The notes beneath the pieces are model-generated. The model saw only the letters and a program-made list of their open reading frames with translations. It searched no databases and had not been told where the DNA came from. Below are positions 11,486-23,900 of a stretch of 64,000 nucleotides of DNA, piece by piece. The stretch's first letter is position 1, and each line of letters begins with the position of its first letter. The DNA comes from Anisakis pegreffii. Lineage: Eukaryota; Nematoda; Chromadorea; Rhabditida; Anisakidae. The position numbers and the translations under genes were made by a program. Location: assembly GCA_035041965.1 (NCBI GenBank), contig JAPYMA010001303.1, positions 121,793 to 185,792 of the forward strand, given 5' to 3'.

Positions 11486-13640
11486 GCTTTTGTGCTGAGC
11501 ACTCGTTGATCGTTGACGATGCGATGATCTGAATCGGTACTGAGTGACGTTGATAAGTTTCGTTCATCAATTATATGAAAGCATTGTGAACTGAAAAAAA
11601 ACGACAAGGAATATTATTTTTAAGAAGAATATAAGAAGATTGTAAGAGGAATTCGGTTTGGCAGAGAGTCTTCTTGTTTCTTACTGTTTGATATTGCTTG
11701 AAACAATTGCAGTTCGATTCACAATGAGAGAGTAATGAATGAAAATAGAATAAATCTCTTTCGAGTATGCAGAAGATGTTGTGAATTGGGACAACTAATA
11801 AAGTTTGACTGGAATCTGAGGTAGATATGAAAATTGAAAGCCGTACTGCTGTTGCACACGTATTAATGGTGAGCGAGACTTTGGCTGAACAAATCGCTTC
11901 GTGGGATCAGTGATGCGATTCTAAGTGTTCCGAAAGCTTTTAATTCCGAGGTGAATGCCGTTGGATGGCGAAGTAGTTTGTGTTTAGTGAGAGAACGACT
12001 GATCATAGTAGGAAAGCTTTAACCGTTGAAATTGGTGATTTATGAAAGTGATATTGATTGGAAATGCTGCTGACGGTTGAATGGTTAGATTTGTGAACAA
12101 TTTATGATGTTTTGCTAAAATTTGGCTAAATTTATGAGGAAAGTTCAAATTTGAATCATTTATACCCACAGAAAGAGATTTGAGATGGTCGAACCTCGGG
12201 AATTCAAGCGAACTGGAAACATTCTTGAAAACACCATTCAATGTAGCTAATCCCTTCAATGAAAATTTTTAGAATTATTTCAGAATGGATGACTCATTGT
12301 GATTGATTACAAATGCTCTGTAATGATCAAAAAAAGTGTTTCAAATAGCATTCTAATAGGTAGAACACAATCAGGTAGAACATAATCAGATGAAAACTGC
12401 CGTAAGCATTCGATCTCAGTTTTCTTTTTCAGTCAGTCCAGAGCGATTTGAAACGTCAAAATATCATCGGTTCTTTTTTAAGGCGGAATCAAGACAAAAG
12501 CGCTGAAGACAAAGGCTCTTCCATCTTTTTCATTCGTCTCATTCGATGCGCCTGTAACCTGGATTGATTGAGGAGTTGTTGATTAATGTGGGGCGCCTAC
12601 CACAACAATGGCCGCAACTGAAGCACACTCCATGCCAACTCATTTAAATTTCAATCTTATCGTTTAGCCAACATTGAAAATTCAAAAAACGCCGCATCTT
12701 GATGATTTCGCTTTGTTGTTCGCGAGAAAATGTAATGATAAAGTGTTTACTGAGAAGACATTCTTTGATATTTCATAATATTTGTTCAAAATTTCTCGAA
12801 AGTATGCCATATAAACTGATTGTGAGCATTTTTGTCGTCCACCGCATGGAGTTCAGCGGTCTTGAGATGAATGAGATCAAATAGTTGTTCTCTGCCGATT
12901 ATTTTGAACGTATCAAGTCTTAATCCAAGAATTCCCTGTGAGTGATTTTTCAGTCACTTTTGCACTTCCTTATCATTTTGTTCTCAAAATAACATCCATC
13001 AAAAGTCACTCATCACAGTTGTACACTAGAAAGAGTTTCATCACTATGAATCACTGAAATTTATCATTCCACTAATTCGCTAATTTAGCTTTCCATTGAG
13101 ATGTGGTGCCATTTTATTTACTCTGTACATTTTTTGAGAATGCCAAAAGCATGCGTAGGCAGATCGCGGTATTGTATTGATCCTCTTAGAATATGCTTGA
13201 ACGTTTCAACACCTTAGAGAGATCGGATCTGATCAGTGAAACGACAGAATTGTTTGATACAAATGGAAACTTTGCATTGAACTATTTGCCGTGTACATTG
13301 AGCGTTATCCAAATTTGCACGCTAACATTTTCATTCTATGAAATGCATTCGCAACATTTCTCACATCATTGCATTGTTTATTTTTATTCGTCTATTTTTT
13401 TTTCTCAAATGCACTTCGAATGTCTTCAAAGGCAGCATTAAATGCACAGCAACCACATCTTTTCTGGTCTGTGCAAAATTCACACGCACACATCAGCTGT
13501 TCTGGATATGATGTTTATATGTTCTGGTGAAAGCCAAAAATGCATAATATATGATACTTATAGCAATCGGATATTCCGTTTTTTAAAATGTGAATGGAAT
13601 ATTTATGTTCAAATGGCGCATCAGTGTTTGTACCACGTAA
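11486..13640. other. Region without a resolved gene, upstream of the LRR gene
   Basis: No family was recognised. Two weak plus-strand coding-like stretches were seen: one after a TTTTTCAG acceptor near 12432 (frame with SDLKRQNIIGSFLRRNQDK), and one starting with an ATG at 13193 (MLERFNTLERSDL). Neither connects by phase to a neighbour. The promoter of the minus-strand LRR gene should lie here. Confidence 0.3.
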
Positions 13641-13901
13641 ATGAGTAGAAATGAACCAAAAAATCAATTAATTGAAAAGCATTCGGTGTTTTTGATGCTT
13701 TGCTTTCTGTTTTCAATCTCGTTCCCTTCATTTTCGAATAATCAACCTTGTTGCATTGTCAGTGAACAAAGAATAAAATTCTTATCACATGATAACGATG
13801 CATCTTTCAAGATTGCTGATAGCATTGATGGCTTATTGATCCGTGATCACTGGTTTGAGATCATTCTTCAGCAAGGCAAGTGTTCGATAATAACGCGGTG
13901 A
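13641..13901 (+). CDS. Possible small secreted protein or first exon, unidentified
   Basis: An ATG-opened frame of 86 codons. After a charged start (NEPKNQLIEKH) comes a hydrophobic run with VFLMLCFLFSIS, which could be a signal peptide or anchor, then a cysteine-containing polar segment (NNQPCCIVSEQ). A GTGTTC donor inside the last codons (LQQGK|) would make it a first exon ending in phase 2. No family was recognised, and an AT-rich chance ORF is possible. Confidence 0.25.
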   Translation: MSRNEPKNQLIEKHSVFLMLCFLFSISFPSFSNNQPCCIVSEQRIKFLSHDNDASFKIADSIDGLLIRDHWFEIILQQGKCSIITR

Positions 13902-14462
13902 ATCCAAATTTTTTTCCGGAAGCATACGGCTGGCGTCATAGAGTTGCAATTGCAATTAAATTCGTCATCTCTCTTCCATGTGTGTGTGTGTGTAACATGC
14001 ACTCGTTAGATAAATTCCATCTAAGCGGTAGATTAACTGAAATTGCTCAGAGCTAATCCATTTTATGACTGCCGTCTCAAATTATCACTCGTTACGAGTA
14101 AAAAGTTTCCAAAGTGAATATCTTTAATGATCACGTTTGATGCGTAAATAAATAATCAGCAGTGATATCAATCGCATCACAACGGCAGTTTGTCAGTTGA
14201 TGAAATTATCAGAGCACACAAATGTTGTTGTTTTTCGATGATCACATTTCCTACTCTCGTTCCGTTCACTCTTCGAACTTCTTTAGTTTCATCCCTCTGA
14301 AATACCTACCTACTTTCCATTTCGCAACTTCGATATACCTGATCAAATTATCATCTCAACTTTTAAAAAAATTGTACTGATCATTTTCACAACGAACTTG
14401 TAATCAATACATGCTGCTAACTGCTTCCATCCAACATTTTATCCACATTGTATCCTAAATAG

Positions 14463-14568
14463 TGTTCGTCGGAGATCTCAATCCCCACAGTCGCACAACC
14501 GGAATTTTTGGTCGGTCGGGGTTCACCTCTTCACGTTGATCCTCGATGGGGTCATGTCTCCTCGCCAG
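14463..14568 (+). CDS. GC-rich candidate internal exon, unidentified plus-strand gene
   Basis: A 106-nt block clearly richer in GC than its surroundings, bounded by an AAATAG acceptor and a CGCCAG|GTATTA donor. One frame is open throughout and reads like protein (IPTVAQPEFLVGRGSP, HVDPRWGH). A second frame is also open, so the reading frame is not certain. An Sm-like AATTTTTGG and partial U1-like words also occur here, but coding explains the block better. Confidence 0.3.
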
Positions 14569-15186
14569 GTATTAAGCCTCATTTTCCCATTAATTCACAT
14601 ACTGTTTATTTCTTAAGTACACTACTATGAGAGAGTACCTCATTTTGTGTGGAACATCCAGTCACAATGTGTTTGTGTAACAGATATCTACTAAAATTTT
14701 TTTTTGAAACAGATATCTACCAAAAAACGAATACGATAAGTTTTCAGCACTCGTCACAAGACGGCGAATGAAAAAGTGCGCTATTCGTGAAACGATATCA
14801 AAGTATTCCCTCCCCTCTCGCTCCTTTAAGTTTTGAAACCCTCATGAGTGATTTTTTCTTGTCAGTTTGAGTGATTCTCTTGTCAGCGGAACATCACTTA
14901 TCTAATGGCAAGTTTTGGCTCGGAACATATTGGAGCCATGTGATCGAGCAACTTCCCAGTCTGTTCAGTTTGCTTTGTTACTGTTTTGTTGCGACTGATC
15001 AACAGATCATGAAAGATTTGGATGCGTATTGAATTCTTTGTGGAAATCGTCGAAGAATCGTCTGCTCTTTTTTCGGTATATTCCTTATCCGGTAGAATTA
15101 GAAAGATTCGTTTTTGTTGTAATCAATTTATAACAATTTGCAGTTATTTGCTCCGGTCATTTCAATTCTCAGCACACTGATAGCTT

Positions 15187-15625
15187 CTACTGTTTCTCAG
15201 ACTCTCTCGACAGATTTACCAAACATTGGCAATCCTCAATCCACGAAAGCAATAATCCAAATGTCGAAAAACCGCAACAGATCACATGAAATGTGTTTGT
15301 TTTGAAAAGAATCAACTCTGTTCCATTCGCTTCCAGTATCATTTTATTGCATCTCCGAATGAGTTGACAATACACCGAGCAAAATTTATGATAGCGATTC
15401 ATCACGTCATTAATCTTGTATCGATAGATGATAAGTGTTTGCGCTTAATGAGCAGGTCATTCCAGCGCTAACGAGATGGTTCTCGTGGTGAGTAATGAGA
15501 GGTACTTAACGAAAATTGTTAGAATAATCGATTCCATGGAAACAATTTCACTTGGTCGAGCACCACTTAAGAGATCTTTAATTTGATTTATTGGATGAGT
15601 CCCTAGTTCTGTCGTCGTCATTGCA
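15187..15625 (-). CDS. Candidate last two exons of an unidentified minus-strand gene
   Basis: Exon 15625-15511 follows a TGTTCAG acceptor and reads AMTTTELGTHPINQIKDLLS and on to a GTTAAG donor (phase 0). Exon 15414-15187 starts in phase 0 (INDVMNRYHKFCSVYCQL) and ends at a stop, giving a cysteine-rich C-terminus. The 96-nt intron has a weak acceptor (ATACAAG). The opposite strand is also open across part of the second exon (plus frame after TTGCAG at 15142, with DSLDRFTKHWQSS), so strand assignment is uncertain. Confidence 0.35.
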
Positions 15626-17144
15626 CTGAACATGAAACGGTGATATGTCATGCATATTGGTGTTCAGTGTGTGTTCAACTAGAACCAAAACTAATGAAAT
15701 TCGAAGTCGAAATTTGTTCGCTACAGCTTCTGCACCAATTGACGTATTTATCGACCGTAACGATCAAACACTACTGTTCGTGAGTAGAGATTGTTCTACA
15801 AGACAGAGTACAAAAAAAACAAAGTTCGACTATTCGTCACCTGATAATTAGGAATTGTTTGTGAACGTGAGCAGTTATTTCACCTATAATTGCTTGGGTC
15901 TCATTTATCGTCTACAAAAACGTTTTCATTAAGCTAATTGGCTGACGCTGCTCACTCACAACGCAGCATTCTTTAAATCGTTTAAAAGATGAGCGTTTAT
16001 TGCTGTGAAAATATCCGTTTACACTCACTCAAAATCATGAAAAAATTTCACACAAATTTAATAATTGTAAATGTCTGTTTCGGACTCTATTTCCTTCAGT
16101 TGAGAATCACCATGGAAATGTGTTCCATATAAGTAGTTGTGGATTATTACTGGTTACTTACACATCGAACGGTTGTTTTGTTGATCGCTGTTAGCGACGG
16201 GCGGAATGTTTATATTGTAGAGTTATGATTATTTATCGGATTGGTATTTGGCCACGTTTAATTGTGCAAAGTATTCACGGCAACTAATTAATTACTCGGT
16301 TGAGCTCAGTTGGCCTGCTCGCCTAGCCAGCGGGTTGGCGTCAATCAAGGCTAAAACAGTGCCATCGGAAGCGCGAGCATTGTGGCCAGCAACGTGATAA
16401 ACGTTGGATAGCCTGCTTGTCAATCCAGGAAATCCAGCAAATAAGTAGTTGTGCTCATTTCTGATCTATGATCTTTCATTCAAATACATCATATAAAACT
16501 GCAAATGACAGGCGACGAAATATAAGAGCCAAAAAAAACAGAAGTTGGCGACAAGCATCAGTTGACAATCTCAAGTACCACTCAATCCATGAACAAATAG
16601 CTGGCGACATAGCGCAAACAACCTAATTCGCTTTTCAAGTTCCATTTCGTGAGATGTAAGTAGAAATGTCAATTTAGTGATTTCTCTGACAAACGCTTCC
16701 ATATGTTTATTATGGGATTACGTCAGAAAGCAGTTGATGAGACTTCTTTAGCTGAATGCGGTTCGGCAGAGTCGTGTGGGATGTGTTATGATATTGTCAT
16801 GATTCGAGCATGTGATAGTTGAGGAACAATGAAACGAGTGCTTGAACAACTATTGGATTGGCCTAAAATGGTGATACAATGCATGCCGCTCGATCGTATA
16901 TAGGGATTCGAGAAGACTTCGAAGAGCAAGATCAGTTTAAGGCATTCTTAAACAGCGATGAACATTCATAATTCCTAAGCTTTTTCCGGCTTCCTAATCA
17001 TCCATTCGACTGGATTTTTTGAGTGAATTGAAATCTGCGCTGTAGATTAGCGGTGTTCGAGTGCGTTCACTTCATCGATGAGAAAGAATCAAGTGAGTTA
17101 CTAAATGATTCAACACTTCTTTCGTTACGCTCATTCTGCTTAAG

Positions 17145-17229
17145 GGCGGAGCTGACGCTATCGGCACTTCTCTCACCGCGCATTATTTACGGGCTCTTTC
17201 AGATCGAGAAGCACGGAAACGCTTAAGGC
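17145..17229 (+). CDS. Candidate short exon, unidentified
   Basis: After a CTTAAG acceptor the frame reads GGADAIGTSLTAHYLRALSD and then an arginine- and lysine-rich helix to a GTTCTG donor. Without splicing it stops 7 codons later. Its phase does not join to the next candidate exon at 17532, so the gene model is unresolved. Two other very short coding-like pieces lie upstream (near 16907 and 17048). Confidence 0.22.
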
Positions 17230-17531
17230 GTTCTGAGAATTCATCATAAACAACTAAATCATCAACGATGAAATATACTTTAAGTTGCGCTCGTTACTGC
17301 ATGATTCCCATCGCAACTCACCAACGACACTTCTTCGATCTGAGGGTCATCGAGTGCCCGCTCACCCATTGCGATAACTTCACATTCAAAAAATCTTCGA
17401 CAAACCTTTACATTTCATGTAAAATTGAAAAGACTTATAACCATTACCGTTTGTTATTTATCTATTTACTCGTTTAATCAGCAAATGCAGTTCTTTGCGA
17501 GTTTATGCCTCTATATCGTCACCACCATCAG

Positions 17532-17650
17532 AAATATCACATTCCTTCTTCCTCGACATCCATCTTTCCGCCCTGCCAGCGATATTCGTGTGGGGAATCG
17601 GCCGGCTTCAAGAACGCCTGACGTCGATAGTTCATTTGACGAGCCCAGAG
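17532..17650 (+). CDS. GC-rich candidate exon encoding a disordered segment, unidentified
   Basis: About 119 nt between a CATCAG acceptor and a CCAGAG|GTGTGG donor, much richer in GC than its flanks. The frame reads RHPSFRPASDIRVGNRPASR and TPDVDSSFDEPR, a low-complexity Pro/Ser/Arg linker style. The frame stays open for 34 more codons if the donor is not used. The minus strand is also open over part of it (with HLWARQMNYRRQAFLKPADS), so strand is uncertain. Confidence 0.3.
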
Positions 17651-17750
17651 GTGTGGGGTTACTCTTCCGTAGTGCCTACTGGTTTCTGGGGAGAGGGAGT
17701 CGAAATGGGTTCGTGAATGCCTTCCGTTTGATACACTGCGTTTGCAATTG

Positions 17751-19691
17751 TTGAAGCCTGATTCTTAAATAAGGGCAGAATTTCGTTTATTATGTTTTCA
17801 TCGTATCGTTTCATCTCTTTTCATTTTATACTGTTTTGTTCCATTTTATCTCATCTTCTCAAGCTCAGTTCCAGTCCAATCTATTCTTGATTAACTTCGT
17901 CAGAGAAAATGCTCATTTTACCAGTTTGAGAATATGTTTAATTTTTAATTGTAATACGGTAAACGTAAAGAGAAAATCTGCCTCATTTAATTTAATTTTT
18001 TTTTTGCGTTTGCACTTTCATTTTCTATAGCCCACTCAATGTTGCATCTTCTTTGATTTTAATTCAGTTCTTTTTTTTCCCCTTGCATCTTTGATTCATT
18101 TTCATTAACATTTCATTCACACTTCTTGAATATGCCTTAATTTTCTGTCAAAGAATCCATTCTGTTGTTTCTACTATCCGACAATGCATTGTTCCAACAC
18201 AGTCACAAATCAAGCACATTAACCATTAAAAAAACCAATCCATTTCAGCATTTTGAAATGATTCAATTCACTCTTTGCATTCATATCTGATAGCGACTCG
18301 AAGTGAATATTTCATTGGATGGCAGCGAGCGCGAACAAAACTCTAATTAGATTATGCGTTGCTTGAGAAAATTACTTTCATTGTCGGCATGGTTTCAGTT
18401 TTTCGCTGCTTAAACCAAAATTGCATAAGCATTTCCTAGGTTACTAGGCGATAAATATAGATTCTAATAATAGATTCAATTCGTGGTCGACACGTCATTT
18501 GACTGATGCTCAAAGAACTTGAGTGTACAGCCAGCTGTACTACAACATACGCCAGCATCTACCCAAAAGTGTGGCAAGGGCATCATGAGCTTGCGTTAAT
18601 TGATCTCCTAACTTTTTTGAACATAGCTCATAAAGATATGCGAGATATGCGAGGTATCCATTGAGGGATCAGTATTTGAAATGGATTGCGTTGAATTCCA
18701 TTGAGAGATTATTTATATTAAAATGCTATGCTTTAAAAAAATGGACAATCAATTGCGCATCTAAAACTGCTAAATGCTCGTGGTTTAGGGGGAAAAATTT
18801 TAAATTTTGGAGTAACTCATCGATTGCATAGAAATAGTTGAATTCAGCTTAGAGATAAGGCATTATTTTTTCGAGTGAGCGTATCGATAATCGAATTCGG
18901 CAATGACAACGTGAATTTATCACTTAAGCCAGAACGGATACTCACTGATTGCATTTGATCTAAAATGTTATTTTGCTCTCAAGGAATATTTTAGATCGAT
19001 TCGAGACGAGTCCAGTTGGTATTCGTATGACGATGAATGTGATATAATTGATGCATCTGTTTCGTCGATATTGTTACAATAATTCGTGTTAATCCAATGT
19101 GTTGTAATTATGAACAAATATCACTAGCATCCAACTTCGTTACAAAACGAAACATTCATTTCATTGAATGTGATTGAATATTGGCTGCTGTGCTTCAGAT
19201 AAGTCTCATCTGCTTAATATTACTCATTTTACAGCATATGAATTAGATTAAATCAAAATCTCCTGTGCGACCTTTTGATGGAATCCTCTAAGCGTTCTCA
19301 TATCATCGCAAATTATCCAGTCAAGAGCTCTTTCCAGCCTCTCAAACTAATCTGCACTGAAGTAAAAAACGTTATCCTCCACATGATCGTCCTCAACGTC
19401 AATATCTGTTATGTAATCCCCATCCATCCTTAATTACAACCATATTAAATAGAGCAAAAAGAGATGTATGCAAGCGATTTCGTGTACTGTTCACGTGAAT
19501 CGCAACATTTTCGCAGTCTGTCCCCAATTTTCTTCTTCTATTTAATCATTTAATTGATTTGATAAGAGAGCGTAGGTAACGTCATCCGTATCCTAGGAAA
19601 TACATTCATACTCACTCACCATTCAACACTCTAGAATTACTCACTGGAATGCCACTAGTGATGATTGTTGTTTTTTTGCACAAGATTGTAG
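17751..19691. other. AT-rich stretch with no resolved gene
   Basis: T-rich sequence with no convincing exon on either strand. One weak plus frame follows a TTCCAG acceptor near 17875. Nothing else can be supported. Confidence 0.3.
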
Positions 19692-20204
19692 ATTTCTTAC
19701 TGCTCTATTATTGAAGCATGAACTTCGTCTCAAGGATCTACTGCAGAATGTATTCCCAGGATTGCGCTCTGTTCGGCATATTGTTCGATCATTCAAACGT
19801 TTAATTCTGGAAACTTTTTGCAAAGTTCGTGAGCATTTTTGGGTGAAATTATTGAAGATAGTTGAAGTATGTGGCTGGTTGAACACAACTAAGAAAGTGT
19901 GCACAGGGAAGAAGTTAATTAGTCTGAGATAAGCAATGAAGTAGAAGAGTATACGATTGAATCGACGTTTGTGACGACGCATTCTGTTGATATCTGTGCT
20001 ATCAACAGAATGAAAGCGGCGATATTTCATGCAGAACGTAGTCAACAGGGAGATCAGATCGTGTTGCGGCCGGCGTATCACATCTGCATCGCATTATGAT
20101 GCATATGTCTTCTCATATTGTTGAATTAACATTTTCATCTGCAGATCGCGCGAATGAAAGCAAAAGCGAATCAATTTCAACGAAACAAACGATTACATTC
20201 ATAA
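19692..20204 (+). CDS. Candidate last two exons of an unidentified plus-strand gene
   Basis: Exon 19692-19866 lies between a GATTGTAG acceptor and a strong GAA|GTATGT donor. It encodes a helical, basic segment (KHELRLKDLLQNVFPGLRSV, then KRLILETFCKVREHFWVKLL). It joins in phase 0 to a piece after CATCTGCAG at 20145 that ends IARMKAKANQFQRNKRLHS and stop (20202-20204). A different frame of the second piece is also open (ISTKQTITFITNASIASKH). It ends about 0.7 kb before the first potassium channel gene on the same strand. A 146-codon antisense ORF covers the first exon and is judged a shadow. Confidence 0.4.
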
Positions 20205-20902
20205 CGAATGCTTCAATCGCTTCTAAACATACAACAGTGACCAATGCGATTCGAAAAGTTAGGAACTGATGCAACGATGCAGATGTTAATGAAACTTTAG
20301 CAAAAGAATTAGGAGTGTTGAATAAGTCCTTCAGCAGAATATTCTGCGCGAATTGGTGCAGAAATTCATCAGATATTTTAGGAAAATTTCAAAATTGCTG
20401 CGTATGTAAACAAAGGATTGCCTTGTCTTTGCTCAAGAGATCGGTATTAGTTTCAGTGCACTTTTAGTAGTATTTCATAAACCTATTGTGAAAGCACTTC
20501 CAGCAATGAATTTCTTGAGCAATCATCTAGCTTTGCAGCGAGTATTGTTCACTGGAAATTACTTTCGAAAAGAATTTCTCCATTCGTTGAGCATTTCTTT
20601 TGCAATTTCTATTCAACTACTACGCTGCTTCAACTATATGTCAAATGCTGCTGGCGTTTAATCTGGATTTAGAATCGTGTTGATAGCGTTTAGTTCATAT
20701 AGCTTAAGAACTTGGAAGATTTTCGTTTTAAAACTTCACTTCCAGTGTCTCGCCGGTGCAATTGATCACAAATTTACTCTGGAATGTAATAATTCTTGAT
20801 CATATAGAGCATGACTGTGTTGGACTGCATAATGTATACGGTGATGGTGATTACATTAAAGCTTCTTGATGAATTTCTGTCAATTGTTCAGTGGAATCGC
20901 GC

Positions 20903-23900
20903 ATGAGACCACGTCGTCTTTCAGGTGTCATAATGGATACGAATAAAGAACAAAGCCTCAGCACTGTATTGGGTGACCTGAAGCAGCCGCTGAATCCAGA
21001 AAATGACGCTAGTGAGGATGAGAGCCACAGTGATCACTGTAAGGATAAGGATACGAATGTATTGCGAAAACAGAATGGGAATGTACATAAATCGATATTG
21101 TATATAAATGTTGGTGGACGAAGTGCACGATTGGATGAAGATCTGGTTCGTTCTGATCCTCATGTTTGCGTCATCTCTTGACGATAGATTTTCCAGCACT
21201 GCTTTTCGCATCGTTCATCTTCTGAGTATTCCTTGGATTATGAAGACTTTGTCAGCAGCTCAATCAAGTGACGATGCTGATCCATGCTAAAGATCAAAAG
21301 CGTTGCTAAGCGGCATTCTACTTTAAAAAGCATCCAAATGCTGCTGTCTTAATTGGTTGTATGTGTAACAGCTGATATCGTAAGCAGTGCATCTACTTGA
21401 TGATCTTACAAATCGCATGATAATCTAGTCAGAAATTCTTCATGGGATTATTCGATCAGTTCCTCGCTAAAATTCGTAGGATTAGTTATGTTGTGAAGTC
21501 ATATGAGTGTTTAATGGTCATTATTGGCGATATAGTGAGCAAAAATGATATGAGTACTATCGATAAGGACACCAGCAATTAGAAAATGAAGGTCCTCAGT
21601 TAGAGTGAAAACATAGGAGAAGCTCAGGGAAAAAGTAAAAGCGTTTACCAACATTTTAATGTTAATGAAAAACGGCCTGTAAGCTAAAAAATTAACTCGT
21701 GAAAATTTCAGTTGCGGCACAGATACGATTGTGGTCGCTTAGCGCATTTTTGTACGCTGTCGCACCACGAACGCCTTATGGAGTGCGATGCCTACTTCGA
21801 CTCCACAAAAGAATATTACTTCGAACGATCACCGATCATATTTGAATATATCATTGATTTTTACATTACAGGTTCGTTCCACAGTTTCAGCGCCGCAGCA
21901 TTTCATGATAATCAGTCGTTTCGTTAGCTGTTGAAAATTCAATTGGAACCGCATAAACTATGAATGCTACAGATTAAATGATTTCAAAAATAACAGTTCA
22001 TTATCGACGTCTTCTGCGAATAGCCACACTCATTCACAGCTGATCGTGAATGCTGTCCGAAACAAGCAAAGAACTACAACAAGTTGATGAATATTCAGGA
22101 CGACTGCATCGACCGACGGATGTGTGTCCAGTTCGAGTTCGTACCGAGCTTGACTTCTGGCGTTTACCAGTGCATCTATTGGCCAGATGCTGTACAATTG
22201 ATACGCAACTGGGTGATCTTCAAAAAAGAAATACTGTCTCAACAAGTGATCAGGTATATATTCTCTTTAGGTCTAGTAGATTCTGATGATAGTGAGTTGC
22301 GCTTATTAGATACGAACACAACCTGCATAAGACCATCAGTTTCGGCACGTTATAAACTCAACGTGATTGGTTATAGTACGAAATCGACGTGTCATTATTA
22401 GTAATTTCAGAATGGGAAGCGAGTGTTTTTGTCGAATATTCTTCCTTTTGCAGTCACTTTACATTCCCATAGAATCGTCCCTTTATCACAAAAACTTTTC
22501 CCGGACCAAATTTCAAAGCTGAATGGATTTAGCTTTATTAGTTGTCGATTTAGCTTAAATTTAGCTTTGATCACTGAAGAAGATCATCTGAAACGCATGT
22601 TTACTGCTTATATGTCGTGTTGTTTTGCTAGTTGCTCAACAACAATAAACTAGTGACATTTCGAATAGATGAAACGCTTCGAAATGCACAGAAATGATTC
22701 GCTCTTAATGCTAAGGATCATTAATTTGTTTTATGCACCATTAATTGTTGAGAGTAATTACTTCCGAGAGTGATCAAAATGAAGTGGCCACTCAACAATC
22801 AAAAATTCTCTTTCGTCCTTGTTTATCATGATAAAACATCACAAACAACATCGGAAAATCACTTAGCGATTATCACAAAATGCTGTGTGTTCCTTCCAAA
22901 TTAAGGCAGCATTCGTGGTGACGGTGAAACGTGCAAGAATTAGCACTTGCTTGCATTAATGCATTGACTTTGAGTCCTGAACACACATCCCGTAGATTGA
23001 GAAAATTTTCCGAGCATTGTCAATGCTTGTGCTGTGCTTTTCAGTTTATGCTGATTCGATTTCGAGCAGTTAATATGATTTGAATAGCGCGTTGTCGCGT
23101 TTAAAATGATTCAATCATGCTCAGGAGAGACTTGCTTCGCATCCGCAACAATACTTCATCTTGGCAGTTATCTGTTCCCGCGTTTGACTGCGTTCCTGAA
23201 ATCGCAGTCAGCAGCAGTCATGAAAGTTAGGCTTATGGGCTTAGTGCAAACCTGAGCAGTGAGTAGTTCAAGTGACTGTTGATGGAGGAGACGGGGGAGA
23301 GGTGTTTGCAAAGGGCAAACGATAGCCTTGTTCAGCTGACTCACAAGATTACATTTTTTTGCGAAAATTCAATCCTCAGAAAGTGTTTCAAAACAATGCT
23401 CTCTTCGGATGATTACAAGCAGTGAGCGTTGAATCAATACGATATTATGCTTTTGAATTAGGCACATTCAGATAATAATCAACTTTTGCTCAAATTTCTC
23501 GTATTACGAACAATTCACCAGCCTCGGAAGCTGTTTAATGTAATCAAGCAACGAAAAAAGTCATGAAATATAATCCAAGCAATTTTCCGTGCTGTTATCA
23601 AGTTACCCATGATGTGCAGATCCGATAAAGTGTTCAGCTTAAGTGTTTAACGGGACACGTTAATAGTCATCGTTCTGGCGTCATAATCGTGCACGATTTT
23701 TTTTGGAGGAAATATTACTCTTCATCCGGCGGTCCCTGATCGATTCGAAACCTTTCTCTCAGTCAAATCCTCATTTTGAGATATCTGCTAGCTGCAATAT
23801 TACGGCTAAACTTCAGCAAAGTATCTAAATGATAATGCATTGTCAGGGTTCAGCTTCTAAATACATTATTCTTTATGCTAACAACCTCTGAGTGAATGAA

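Noticed and set aside
11984..12259. 91-codon minus ORF upstream of the LRR gene
   Set aside because: Superficially LRR-like (FDHLKSLSVGIN) but without the repeat spacing, and there is no donor in the phase required by the next exon.
14463..14580. U1 snRNA-like words on the minus strand (TACCTGGC, TTCCGGTTGTGC) and an Sm-like AATTTTTGG on the plus strand
   Set aside because: The two signals are on opposite strands, the loop sequences carry insertions, and a splice-bounded open reading frame explains the block better.
16300..16440. tRNA-like A box (GAGCTCAGTTGG) in a locally GC-rich stretch
   Set aside because: No proper B box (GGTTCRANYCC), and no cloverleaf with a 7-bp acceptor could be drawn. 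At best a tRNA relic or SINE head.
19641..20081. 146-codon minus-strand ORF
   Set aside because: Antisense to a plus-strand exon with better splice sites (strong GTATGT donor) and more protein-like composition. The minus peptide is Arg/Phe-rich without pattern.
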